Assembly: GCF_026626705.1 (NCBI RefSeq)
Contig: NZ_JAPNKC010000001.1
Coordinates: 5,970,001 to 6,034,000, forward strand
Source of the DNA: Pyxidicoccus sp. MSG2
GTDB taxonomy: Bacteria > Myxococcota > Myxococcia > Myxococcales > Myxococcaceae
DNA: 64,000 bases
Reading direction: 5' to 3'
How positions within the stretch are numbered: position 1 is the first letter of the stretch; each line of letters begins with the position of its first letter. Positions 36,931-44,975 of the stretch are shown piece by piece. A model generated the notes under the pieces. That model had not been told where the DNA came from, did no database searches, and worked only from the letters and a program-made list of their open reading frames with translations. The position numbers and the translations under genes are program-made.

Positions 36931-38433
36931 ATGGGTCCCCGGAGGATGGCCTTGAGCACGAGCCCCACATCCGACACCGAGCTGGCGCTGCCCCCCGAAA
37001 TCGAGAAGCTCATCACCCCGCGGGGGCTCCTGATGATGGGGCTTTCGCGCCTGGCCTTCGCCCTGGGGCTGTTCGTGGCGCTCGGCTTCGTCGTGCGCAG
37101 CGACATGGTGCTGTGGCGCAAGCTCATCCTGGGAGGCATCGCTGGCGGACTCGGGCTGGCGCTCTTCAGCTTCTCCATGACGGTGCTCGTGATGGGGTGG
37201 CCGCCCCACCGGAGGCGGCGAATGCTGGCCGAGCGCGTGGCCCAGCACCTGCGCGAGCAGCACCCCTGGGTGCTGCGGCCGGATGTCATGGTGAGTGACT
37301 ACTGGAGGAAGTGGCAGCCCATGCAGTTCCCGGGCATCACCCAGCGCCGCACGTATGGGGCGCTGGCCGTGTTCCTGCTCCTCTCCTTCGGAGTCATCGT
37401 CGCGACGGGCGGCATCCTGAGTCCGGCGCTGCCGCTGCTCATCGTCTTCTGCCTCTTCATCGGCAGCATCATCCCGAAGCAGGCCACGCCTCCCTTCGTC
37501 TGGGGCGCGCTGGCGCTCGTCTGGGGGCTTGCCTGGGTGGCGACCCACGGCCTCGTTCCGGGCTACATCCCCGGGGTCTTCGGCGGGGATGCGCTGGTGC
37601 CCCAGTCGAAGGCGCTCGTGTATGCGCAGGCCGGCGCGTTCTCCCTCTTCTTGATGTGGAGCGTCTTCGGGGCCAATCGCTTCCAGGTGGTGTTCCTGAG
37701 CGCGGTGCAGAAGGCGCTGGATGCGCGCGACGAGGCGCTGCAGAGCCACACCGAGCACGCCGCCACCCTCACCGCGCTGTCGGGGGAGATTGCGCACGAG
37801 TTGAAGAACCCGCTGGCGAGCGTGAAGGGGCTGGCGACACTGATTGGCAGGGATTTGGAGGGCAAGCCCGCCGAGCGGCTCGCGGTGCTCCAGCGAGAGG
37901 TGGGGCGGATGGAGGAAATCCTGGAGGGCTTCCTCAACTTCTCCCGGCCGCTGCTTCCGTTGCACCAGGAGGAGCAGCCGCTGCGGCACCTGTGCGACTC
38001 GGTGGTGGCGCTCCACGAGGGGCTGGCCCGGGAGCACGAGGTGACGCTGACCGTCGTGGACGAGCAGGCCGTCTACGCGTGGTGTGATACGCGCAAGGTG
38101 AAGCAGGTGCTCATCAACCTCGTGCAGAACGCGCTCGACGCGAGCCCCGCGGGGGCCACCGTGGAGCTGGTGCTGCTCGGGGGAAGGGAGGCGCGGGTGG
38201 AGGTGAGGGATAGGGGGACGGGCTTGTCCGAGTCGGTGCGTGAGCGCCTCTTCGAGCCGGGTGTCACCACCAAGGCGCGAGGCTCCGGCCTGGGCCTGGC
38301 GCTGGCGCGCGGGCTGGTGCGGCAGCACGGCGGGGAGCTGACGCTGGAGGACCGCGAGGGCGGCGGGTGCGTGGCGGCGCTGACGCTCCCCGTGCGGCGG
38401 CCCGCGTCCAAGGTGGAAGGGGAGGCGGCATGA
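36931..38433 (+). CDS. Multi-pass membrane histidine kinase (cluster B)
   Basis: A kinase of about 500 residues with roughly six membrane helices between residues 35 and 250 (for example RLAFALGLFVALGFVV and LLIVFCLFIGSII), a DHp helix with the phospho-acceptor in LSGEIAHELKNPLASVKG, and a HATPase domain (LINLVQNALDA; GSGLGLALARGL). The many helices and small loops suggest it senses membrane state, such as cargo load in the export pathway. The start is not certain: ATG 36931, ATG 36946 or GTG 36910. Its stop overlaps the activator start (ATGA). Confidence 0.87.
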   Translation: MGPRRMALSTSPTSDTELALPPEIEKLITPRGLLMMGLSRLAFALGLFVALGFVVRSDMVLWRKLILGGIAGGLGLALFSFSMTVLVMGWPPHRRRRMLAERVAQHLREQHPWVLRPDVMVSDYWRKWQPMQFPGITQRRTYGALAVFLLLSFGVIVATGGILSPALPLLIVFCLFIGSIIPKQATPPFVWGALALVWGLAWVATHGLVPGYIPGVFGGDALVPQSKALVYAQAGAFSLFLMWSVFGANRFQVVFLSAVQKALDARDEALQSHTEHAATLTALSGEIAHELKNPLASVKGLATLIGRDLEGKPAERLAVLQREVGRMEEILEGFLNFSRPLLPLHQEEQPLRHLCDSVVALHEGLAREHEVTLTVVDEQAVYAWCDTRKVKQVLINLVQNALDASPAGATVELVLLGGREARVEVRDRGTGLSESVRERLFEPGVTTKARGSGLGLALARGLVRQHGGELTLEDREGGGCVAALTLPVRRPASKVEGEAA

Positions 38434-39785
38434 CGGCGCGGGTGCTGGTGGTCGATGACGACGATGGAGTCCGCTACACGCTGCGCGGCATGTTCGAGGA
38501 CGCGGGACTGGACGTGGAGGAGGCCGCGGACGGCGAGGCGGGCCTGGAGCGCCTGAAGCGCGGCGGGGTGGACCTCGTCGTCTCGGACCTGCGCATGCCG
38601 CGCATGGACGGGCTGGAGCTGCTGCGGCAGTCGCGCTCGCTCGTGCCGGTGCCGAAGGTCATCCTCGTCACTGCGCACGGCTCGGAGCGGCACGCGGTGG
38701 AGGCGATGAAGCTCGGTGCGCTGGACTACTTCCGCAAGCCCTTCGTCGTGGACGAGGTGCTGGCGGTGGTGCGCCGCGCGGTGGGCCTGGTCCGGCTGGA
38801 GGCGGAGAACGAGCGGCTGCAGGGCGAAGTCAACCTGCTCAAGTCGATGGTGTTCGCCTCGCAGGCGATGTCGCGGCTCGCGCTGCTCATCCAGCGCGTG
38901 GCCCCACGCGACGTGACGGTGCTGCTCACCGGAGAGAGCGGCACCGGCAAGGAGCGCGTGGTCGAAGCCCTGGTGCGGGCTTCGGCGCGCGCCGAGAAGC
39001 CCTTCGTGCGCTTCAACTGCGCGGCGCTCACTCCGGAGCTGGCCGAGGCGGAGCTGTTCGGCCACACCCGGGGCGCCTTCACCGGCGCGGTGCGCGCGCG
39101 CAACGGCCTGTTCCGCGAGGCGGACGGCGGCACGCTGTTCCTGGACGAGATTGGCGAGCTGGACGCGGCCACGCAGGCGAAGCTGCTGCGCGTCCTCCAG
39201 GAGGGCGAAGTCCGGCCCGTGGGCGAGGACCGGGCGTACCGCATCGACGTGCGCATCGTCGCCGCGACGCACAGAGACCTCGCGCAGCGGGTGGCCGCGG
39301 GGCTGTTCCGCGAGGACCTCTACTACCGCCTCAAGGTGGTGCACCTGCAAGTCCCGCCGCTTAGGCAGCGGCCGGAGGACATCCCCGTGCTGGCGCGGCA
39401 CTTCCTGGGCCGCTTCGCCGAGCGCTTCGGCACCGCGCCAGTGGCCGTCACCCCGGAGCTGCTGGCGAGGCTCTCCGCCCACCCGTGGCCCGGCAACGTG
39501 CGCGAATTGGAGAATGCGCTGGAGAGCGCCGTGGCCCTGTCGCTGGACGGCACGCTCGACCTGTCGCTCTTGCCCGGCGGCACACCGGGCGGCGCGGAGC
39601 CGGCGGTACGGGCGGGGCTCAAGGAGCGCGTGGGTGCCTACGAGCGGGGGCTCATCGTGGCGGCGCTCGAAGGCGCGAAGGGCAACCGGAGCGAGGCGGC
39701 GCGGCTGCTCGACATCAGCCGCGCGACGCTGCACGACAAGCTGCGCAAGTACGGGCTCGCCGCTGGCGAGGAGGACGGCGATTGA
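38430..39785 (+). CDS. NtrC-family sigma-54-dependent response regulator (cluster B)
   Basis: A 451-residue activator: receiver (VLVVDDDDGVRYTLRGMF; phospho-acceptor in LVVSDLRMPRMDG), AAA+ domain with Walker A GESGTGKE and an intact GAFTGA loop (GHTRGAFTGAV), Walker B GGTLFLDEIGEL, and a Fis-type HTH ending LLDISRATLHDKLRKYGL. It is coupled to the kinase by ATGA and lies divergent from cluster B, whose promoter is sigma-54 type with an upstream dyad. It is therefore the likely direct activator of the exporter. Compare the activator at 11224, where the loop is GAFTDA. Confidence 0.92.
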   Translation: MTARVLVVDDDDGVRYTLRGMFEDAGLDVEEAADGEAGLERLKRGGVDLVVSDLRMPRMDGLELLRQSRSLVPVPKVILVTAHGSERHAVEAMKLGALDYFRKPFVVDEVLAVVRRAVGLVRLEAENERLQGEVNLLKSMVFASQAMSRLALLIQRVAPRDVTVLLTGESGTGKERVVEALVRASARAEKPFVRFNCAALTPELAEAELFGHTRGAFTGAVRARNGLFREADGGTLFLDEIGELDAATQAKLLRVLQEGEVRPVGEDRAYRIDVRIVAATHRDLAQRVAAGLFREDLYYRLKVVHLQVPPLRQRPEDIPVLARHFLGRFAERFGTAPVAVTPELLARLSAHPWPGNVRELENALESAVALSLDGTLDLSLLPGGTPGGAEPAVRAGLKERVGAYERGLIVAALEGAKGNRSEAARLLDISRATLHDKLRKYGLAAGEEDGD

Positions 39786-39789
39786 GGGA

Positions 39790-40953
39790 CTACGCCTCGG
39801 GGTCGACCAGCCTCCCCTGGAACAGCACCGCGCCGCTCCACGTGTCCCGGATGAAGAACAGGAACGGGTGGTCCGCATTGAACTCGAGCACCTCGTTTTC
39901 GAGGAGGGCGGCCGTCGGCACTGCCATCATCGCCGTGGCCGCCGCCGCCTCGGTTCCTTCCTCGTTCACGTCGAGGTTCGCCTGGTGAAGCACCGCCGAG
40001 AGGTTCAGCCTTTCCCGCGCCGTCATGCCCGAGAAGTCCGCGAGGGCCGGGTCGAACGCCAGCGGCATGCCCATGCCGGAGAGCGCGCCCTGTAGTTGAA
40101 GCGTCGTCGCCATCTTGAACTTCGGCAGCGACACCGCCACCTCTCTGCCGGTCAGCTTGAAGATCCGCTTCTCCAGCACGTTGGCATCCAGTGACGCCTC
40201 GAGCCGGGCCAGGTCCTCCACGCGTTTCGGAAGCGCTATCAACATGGCCGTCTCTCCCCCCTTGTAGGGAAGCTCCAGCCACTGGGCGATGCCGTCGTCG
40301 GTCTGGCGGTACCATTCCGTCTGCCGCATCATCGAGACGGTTGCCGTCCTGTCCGCCGAGACGTGGAAGGGCTGGCCGTCCTCTGTCAGGTCGGGGTCGA
40401 AGGGCTCCTGCCAGACGCCCCGGAAGTAGATGGCGTTGGTCAGGACCAGGCGCGTGAGATCCTCCAGCATGCCCTTCCCGATGAGCTCGGGAATCCGCTC
40501 TCCCGTCTGCTGCGAGACCCAGCGGTTGATGTGCTGGCGCGCGGCCTCGGTGTTCCTGGCGAAGTCCACCTCCTCCAACGACGCGCCGTAGTGCGTGCTC
40601 GTTGCTTCCAGGAAGGGTGGGAGGAACTCGAACCCGCGTTGTCCCCAGAGGCGGTTGGCGGTCCGCAGCTCCACGTTCCCGCTCTTGTTCGCGGTGGCGA
40701 GGTGGCCACTCAGCGCCGTGTACGCTTTCTGGAGCGTCGTCTCTCGCACGGCGTCGAGTCCGAGCACCCGCTCCAATTGTGCCTGCGACTCACCGCGTGC
40801 GCCCAGCGCCGTCATCGCCAGCGCGAGGGAGAGGCTGGTCGGTGAGTAGAACGTGTTCCCGGGCTCGGCGCCCACGTGGGCATGGAGGGCGAAGGCGAAG
40901 TGGTTGCTGGCCGAAGCTCCGGCTCGCATCGCAGCGAAGTTGCTCTCGGTCAT
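39790..40953 (-). CDS. Bacterial serpin (serine protease inhibitor)
   Basis: A 387-residue serpin without a signal peptide. The reactive-centre hinge reads EEGTEAAAATA (from residue 331), the small-residue pattern of inhibitory serpins; NADHPFLFFIRD follows, the usual distal signature. Counting the first hinge Glu as P17 places P1 at Thr347 and P1' at Ala348 (VPT-A), which suits elastase-, subtilisin- or papain-like targets rather than trypsin. GAGGAG lies 8 bases before the ATG. Its stop is 4 bases from the convergent activator gene. It would act in the cytoplasm, or outside after lysis. Its natural target is unknown. Confidence 0.92.
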   Translation of the reverse strand: MTESNFAAMRAGASASNHFAFALHAHVGAEPGNTFYSPTSLSLALAMTALGARGESQAQLERVLGLDAVRETTLQKAYTALSGHLATANKSGNVELRTANRLWGQRGFEFLPPFLEATSTHYGASLEEVDFARNTEAARQHINRWVSQQTGERIPELIGKGMLEDLTRLVLTNAIYFRGVWQEPFDPDLTEDGQPFHVSADRTATVSMMRQTEWYRQTDDGIAQWLELPYKGGETAMLIALPKRVEDLARLEASLDANVLEKRIFKLTGREVAVSLPKFKMATTLQLQGALSGMGMPLAFDPALADFSGMTARERLNLSAVLHQANLDVNEEGTEAAAATAMMAVPTAALLENEVLEFNADHPFLFFIRDTWSGAVLFQGRLVDPEA

Positions 40954-40989
40954 GACAGGCTCCTCGTGAGGCGCCCATCCTAGCGGTCA

Positions 40990-41811
40990 TCAGAGGGCGT
41001 CGCGCGTCCAGTCCTCGCGGCCGTAGCGCTCCGCGACGAGCGCCTCCGCGCGGGCACGCACGTGCGGCGCAATCGAGCTGGAGGTCCATTGCGCGCCGAG
41101 GCTCTCGGTGAAGCCCTGCTTGAGGGCCTCCGCGGCGTCGGCGTGGCTGACTTCGCGGCCGGCGGCCTCCTTCAGGTCCATCATCGCCCCGCGAAGGCGC
41201 TCGGGCTCCAGGCCGAAGAGGCGTGCGTGTAGCGCGTAGTCCGTCACGAGCGGCAGCGCGCCGTGCTGCATGAAGGCCCCGCGTTGCCGCCGTTGCGCGC
41301 TGCCGACGAGCTTGCGCCCGTTCACCTTCAATTCCTTGAGGGCGGGGGTGAGGAAGCACGCGCCGCTGGCCAGGGTGCGCTCGGGCCGCGAGGGCTCCAG
41401 GTCGGCGCGGACGCCGAAGCGGCTCGCGAGGCCCGCGGCGATGGCTTCCGACAGCAGGGTGTAGTTCTGCTCGATGCTGTCGGCGAACGGCGCGCCCACG
41501 CGGGCGATGAAGCTGTACGTCAGCTCTCCGTGGTGCAGTACGCCCGAGCCGCCTGTCACCCGGCGCACCAGCTCGAGGCCCTGCTCCTTCGCCGCGGCGG
41601 CGTCGACGCTCTCATAGGACTGCGTGCGTCCGAGGCTGAGGCAGCCGGGGCGGAAGACATAGAGGCGCAAGGTGGGGACGAAGTCCGCCCGCGCGCAGGC
41701 GTCATCGAGCTGCGCCTCGTCGAGCGCCATCTGCCAGGAGCCTGGGGATTCCTCGAGAGGCTCGATGACGTTCCAGGCGCGGGGCGCTTCGGCGGGGGAG
41801 GACGGAGACAT
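40990..41811 (-). CDS. LipM/LplA-family octanoyl- or lipoyl-transferase
   Basis: A 273-residue BPL/LplA/LipB-fold enzyme. It has RRVTGGSGVLHHGELTYSF, the lipoyl-binding motif, and ACFLTPALKELKVNGRKLVG, which supplies both a Cys (about 152) and the conserved Lys (about 167). The Cys in this position is the nucleophile of LipM-type octanoyltransferases, so that is the better guess than an ATP-using ligase, which lacks it. Predicted job: moving octanoate from acyl-carrier protein to lipoyl domains. ATG 41811 has GGAGAGG 8 bases upstream and is preceded by a sigma-54-like promoter and five repeats. Confidence 0.82.
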   Translation of the reverse strand: MSPSSPAEAPRAWNVIEPLEESPGSWQMALDEAQLDDACARADFVPTLRLYVFRPGCLSLGRTQSYESVDAAAAKEQGLELVRRVTGGSGVLHHGELTYSFIARVGAPFADSIEQNYTLLSEAIAAGLASRFGVRADLEPSRPERTLASGACFLTPALKELKVNGRKLVGSAQRRQRGAFMQHGALPLVTDYALHARLFGLEPERLRGAMMDLKEAAGREVSHADAAEALKQGFTESLGAQWTSSSIAPHVRARAEALVAERYGREDWTRDAL

Positions 41812-41845
41812 GGGGGCATCCTCTCCACTTCGGTCGGGAACGCAA

Positions 41846-41861
41846 TGCCAGCGGCGTGCCA
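41846..41861 (-). promoter_or_regulatory. Sigma-54-like promoter upstream of the octanoyltransferase gene
   Basis: Minus strand TGGCACGCCGCTGGCA: perfect TGGCACG, GG-N10-GC spacing, -12 block TGGCA (one mismatch to TTGCA). It predicts transcription start near 41835 and a 24-base leader that contains the Shine-Dalgarno. The five palindromic repeats begin about 60 bp further upstream. A chance match is possible. Confidence 0.45.
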
Positions 41862-41894
41862 CGCCAGGCGGGCCACCCGGGCGGAGGGGTGGCC

Positions 41895-42106
41895 GGAAGG
41901 AACGTTCATTCCGCCAGAGGCTGTGCCGGCCGCTGGGAGCTGGAAGGAACGTTCAATTCGCCGGGCTGGTTGCCTCGGAAGCCAGGTAGCCGGAAGGAAC
42001 GTTCATTCCGAGCGGTAGGCCGCCGGACGCCGGTGGCTGGAAGGAACGTTCATTCCGCCCGACAGGGCGCCCGGAAGCCAGGTGGCTGGAAGGAACGTTC
42101 CTTCCG
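41895..42106. repeat. Five near-palindromic 19-bp repeats, 47-50 bp apart
   Basis: GGAAGGAACGTTCATTCCG occurs at 41895, 41992 and 42039; the variant copies are ...CAATTCG at 41942 and ...CCTTCCG at 42088. The last is a perfect 18-bp palindrome; all share the core GGAACGTTC. Start-to-start distances are 47, 50, 47 and 49 bp. The spacers share GCCAGGTGGCT-like ends, so the true unit is longer than 19 bp. They fill most of the 330-bp gap between the genes at 41811 and 42142, which holds nothing else apart from the sigma-54-like promoter. Confidence 0.85.
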
Positions 42107-42141
42107 TGCCGCACTCGGGCCGGGGGCAGGTGACGGCGCGC

Positions 42142-43998
42142 TCACAGGGCCGCCGCGAACCTCGCGGCGATGGGCGCTGCGACCCGACCGCCCACGCCTC
42201 CTCCCTCCACCAGGACGGCGAAGGCGATGCCGTTGCGGAAGCCGATGAACCACGCGTGCGTGGGCAGCGGGGGGACGGTGCCGAACTCCGCGGTGCCCGT
42301 CTTGCCGGCGAGCGCCGGTACTCCCACCGCCGCCCGGCCCGTGCCCTCGGTGACGACGGCCCGCATCAGCAGACTCAGCGCTCCCCGGGTGCCGTCCGCC
42401 AGTGACGCGCTCGGGCCGTCGTCCAGGTCCGTGACGAGGTAGGGCGCGCGCCATCGGCCCGACTCGGCCGCGGCGGCGACGGAGGCCAGATGCAGCGGCG
42501 TGGCCAGCACACGCCCCTGGCCGATGGCCGCGGCCGCCAGCTCGACGGCGTCGCGAGGCGCGGGGAAGGTGCCGCCGGAGGAGGGAAGCCCCGGGTGGTA
42601 CTCCACGTCGAAGCCGAAGCGGCGGGCCGCCTCGCCGAGCGCCTCACCGCCGAGGCTCGCGGACAGCAGCACGAACGCGGTATTGCACGAGTGCGCGAAG
42701 GCCCCGCGCAACGTCGTGGCACCGAGCGCCTCGTCCTCGAAGTTGCGGAAGGTCTTCCCCTTCACCGCCACCGTGGGCGGGCAGGGCGCCGGCGCGTTCA
42801 CATCCATGCCTCGTGCGAGCAGTGCCTCCGCGGTGACGACCTTGAAGGTGGAGCCCGGCGGGTAGCGGCCGGTGAGCGCCCGGTGCAGCGGCTGCGAGAG
42901 CGGACGGCTGGCGATGGCCAGGACCGCGCCCGACTCACTGTCCACCGCGACGAGCGCCGCCGGCTGTGCCACGCCTTCGAGCGCCGCCTCCGCGGCCGTC
43001 TGCAGCGCGGGGCGCAGCGTGGTGGTCAGCGGGGTGCCCTGCTTCCCCTCGAAGCGGAAGAGGATCTGCGCCTCTCCCGACGGGCGCGTGAGGAGCACTT
43101 CTCCCGAGGGCGTTCCCGCGAGCTGCGGCTCGAAGGCCCGCTCCAGTCCTGACAGGCCCACGCTGTCTCCAGGCTGGTACAGCGGGCCCAGCTGCGCGAG
43201 CAGCTCGGCCGTCACCTCGCCCACGCGGCCGAGGGTGTGCGACGCGAAGCCCTCCGAGGGAGACAGCCGGGCCGTCTTCTTGCGGAAGAAGATGCCGGGC
43301 ACGGGCGCCAGCGCGGGGCGCACGAGCTGGTAGCGCTCGGGGCGCACGTCGATGATGGGCACGAAGCGCTCGGTCGAGCCCGCTGCGTTCAGGACCTTCT
43401 CCACGCGCGCCGGGTCCACCTCGAGCAGCGCCTGGAGCGCGGAGGTGACGTCGGCACGGTTGCGCACGCGCGACGGGTCCACGCCGATGGTGATGACCTC
43501 TCCCACGTGGGTGAGCGGCTCGCCGTACGCGTCCAGCAGGTGGGCCCGCTCCAGCCACGCCCGGGTGCGCGAGAAGCGGTCGCCCTCGCGCGCCTCGGGG
43601 TGGAGCACGGCGGGAGTCCATCGCACGAACCAGCGCCCTTCGCGGCGCACGAAGGGCAGCGTGCCCTCCAGCTCCCACTCGCCGAGCCCGCGCAGCACGT
43701 GGACGGCGCGGAAGGTGGCCGTTGCGGTTTCTCCGTCGCGCTCGACGCGGCCGAGCTCGAAGCGGGAGGAGACGACGCGCAGCCCGTCGCGGAAGCGCTG
43801 GTGTTGCTCCTCGAAGTTCGCCGGCGGCCCGGCCACCGCGTGCTTTAGGGCAGGCAGGTCATTCGCCGCCCACGCCCGCAGGTACGCCTCGGCTTCGTCC
43901 ACCGGTCCATCCGCGGGCCTGACTTTCACGGAGGCGCAGGCCGACAGAAACAGGGACAGCGCGACGCCGATTCCAACCCTCCACCCTCGCCAGGACAT
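42142..43998 (-). CDS. Lipoprotein-type class B penicillin-binding protein (transpeptidase)
   Basis: A 618-residue protein. A signal ending LSACAS suggests a lipoprotein. Residues about 30-150 look like the NTF2-like MecA N-terminal domain (EAEAYLRAWAANDLPAL), followed by a dimerisation-like domain and a transpeptidase domain with all three active-site motifs: STFK (Ser about 383), SCN (about 435) and KTG (about 565). It would cross-link peptidoglycan. The N-terminal NTF2-like domain places it near PBP2a/PBP3-type class B enzymes, which often have low beta-lactam affinity. ATG 43998 starts the signal; an upstream in-frame ATG does not. Confidence 0.87.
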   Translation of the reverse strand: MSWRGWRVGIGVALSLFLSACASVKVRPADGPVDEAEAYLRAWAANDLPALKHAVAGPPANFEEQHQRFRDGLRVVSSRFELGRVERDGETATATFRAVHVLRGLGEWELEGTLPFVRREGRWFVRWTPAVLHPEAREGDRFSRTRAWLERAHLLDAYGEPLTHVGEVITIGVDPSRVRNRADVTSALQALLEVDPARVEKVLNAAGSTERFVPIIDVRPERYQLVRPALAPVPGIFFRKKTARLSPSEGFASHTLGRVGEVTAELLAQLGPLYQPGDSVGLSGLERAFEPQLAGTPSGEVLLTRPSGEAQILFRFEGKQGTPLTTTLRPALQTAAEAALEGVAQPAALVAVDSESGAVLAIASRPLSQPLHRALTGRYPPGSTFKVVTAEALLARGMDVNAPAPCPPTVAVKGKTFRNFEDEALGATTLRGAFAHSCNTAFVLLSASLGGEALGEAARRFGFDVEYHPGLPSSGGTFPAPRDAVELAAAAIGQGRVLATPLHLASVAAAAESGRWRAPYLVTDLDDGPSASLADGTRGALSLLMRAVVTEGTGRAAVGVPALAGKTGTAEFGTVPPLPTHAWFIGFRNGIAFAVLVEGGGVGGRVAAPIAARFAAAL

Positions 43999-44120
43999 GC
44001 GGCGCACTCTGCTGCGCGGATGCCACGGCGTCACGCACGAAGGATGCGGCGCCGTCGCCATGGCACACGCGGTGCGGCTCCCTCCTCACGGAGGGAGGGC
44101 CGGCCGCGCGAGGGCGCGAC

Positions 44121-44154
44121 GACTCCGGGCGTGGCGCGCTCCGCGCCCGGAGTC
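44121..44154 (-). terminator. Hairpin downstream of the small lipoprotein gene
   Basis: GACTCCGGGCG (44121-44131) pairs with CGCCCGGAGTC (44144-44154), 11 bp with a 12-base loop, 15 bp past the stop at 44169. The segment has no T-run. Confidence 0.6.
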
Positions 44155-44168
44155 TTCGTGCGGCGTGG

Positions 44169-44621
44169 CTAGTTCGGGGTCCAGCACCGGTAGGACTTCG
44201 TCACCTCGTTCGACACGTAGGTGTTGGCGTCGACGATGCGGAACCGGATGTACTTCGTCCAGTACGTCCCGTACGTGTAGAGGCCGAACTGGCAGTAGTC
44301 GTTGTACGAGGTGGTGCCGTTGTACCAGTAGGGGCTCGTCGAGCCGCCCCCGAAGTCATCCACCACCTGCCACTGGTACGTGTACGGCGTGACGCCGTTG
44401 GCGCCGCTGCCGGAGCACGAGACGTTCGTCCCCACCTTCGTACAACCCATCGTCGCCGTCGGGGGGAGGATGTCGAAGGCGGTGACGGTGTCGCCCGCAC
44501 CGGCTGCCTCCTGCTCGGCCTCCTCGCCTGCGAGGGGTTCACCACAGGCACCGAGCAGGGCTGCCGCTGACACGAGCACGGCCCCGAACTGAAGGTGCTT
44601 CACGACACGCTGGATGGACAT
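44169..44621 (-). CDS. Small lipoprotein of unknown function (PYTYxW family, copy 2)
   Basis: A 150-residue lipoprotein (signal ending LLGACGEP). The mature domain is beta-rich: VSCSGSGANGVTPYTYQWQVVDD, several Tyr residues, FRIVDANTYVSNEV and a C-terminal RCW. ATG 44621 has AGGAGAA upstream, nearly the same leader as the related gene at 29767-30195. Cys positions suggest a disulfide. The Ig-like motif PYTYxW is also seen in bacterial adhesin repeats. No function is assigned. Confidence 0.72.
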   Translation of the reverse strand: MSIQRVVKHLQFGAVLVSAAALLGACGEPLAGEEAEQEAAGAGDTVTAFDILPPTATMGCTKVGTNVSCSGSGANGVTPYTYQWQVVDDFGGGSTSPYWYNGTTSYNDYCQFGLYTYGTYWTKYIRFRIVDANTYVSNEVTKSYRCWTPN

Positions 44622-44971
44622 GAGGTTCTCCTGCGGATGTGGTTGGTGAGGCGGACCCAGTATTCCTGAGATACAGGTAAAACTGAACAACCCTCAAAGG
44701 CGTGCGCCCGGTGACTGAAGCGCGCGACGAAGTCGTCGCCCACGAAGGCCCCAGGGCAGGCCGCCGGTGCCGTCGAGCTTTTGCGACCTGCGTCGCCGGG
44801 TACAGATGCAATACAGTGGCGATATAATGTGACACCCATGCCGGGGTGCCGCTCCCCACCTGTGCAGCGCGGTGCACGACTCAGGCCTGGCGTCTCCGGG
44901 TTGCACTCGGAGCGCGGAGGGCACGTGGCTTGCTCTTCCCGCTCCCGGGTCCACCGTGGAGGAGCTGTCGC
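44622..44971. other. 350-bp divergent intergenic region
   Basis: Holds the ribosome site of the gene at 44621, a perfect TATAAT at 44823-44828 on the plus strand and a possible leader reading frame (44838-44975). The stretch around 44800-44830 is AT-richer than the surroundings. No RNA gene or repeat was recognised. Confidence 0.6.
44823..44828 (+). promoter_or_regulatory. TATAAT -10 element
   Basis: A perfect -10 hexamer in GATATAATG; the -35 region 17 bp upstream (GTACAG) is poor. The predicted start near 44835 lies 3 bases before the ATG of a short leader frame and 137 bases before the gene at 44972. Confidence 0.4.
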
Positions 44972-44975
44972 ATGA
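44838..44975 (+). CDS. Possible 45-codon leader ORF coupled to the next gene
   Basis: ATG at 44838 opens a 45-codon frame rich in Arg, Gly and Ser that ends in an ATGA overlap with the start at 44972. It would begin 3 bases after the predicted transcription start. It has no recognisable domain. The GC-rich composition makes a chance frame likely. Confidence 0.2.
   Translation: MPGCRSPPVQRGARLRPGVSGLHSERGGHVACSSRSRVHRGGAVA

Noticed and set aside
41895..42106. CRISPR-like array of five 19-bp repeats with 28-31 bp spacers
   Set aside because: Spacers share sequence at their ends, repeats are palindromic and short, and no cas gene is nearby.
41856..42248. 130-codon open frame through the repeats
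   Set aside because: Its repeated GWKERSF/GRNVHS text is just the DNA repeat read in one frame; it has no ribosome site and runs into the penicillin-binding protein gene on the other strand.
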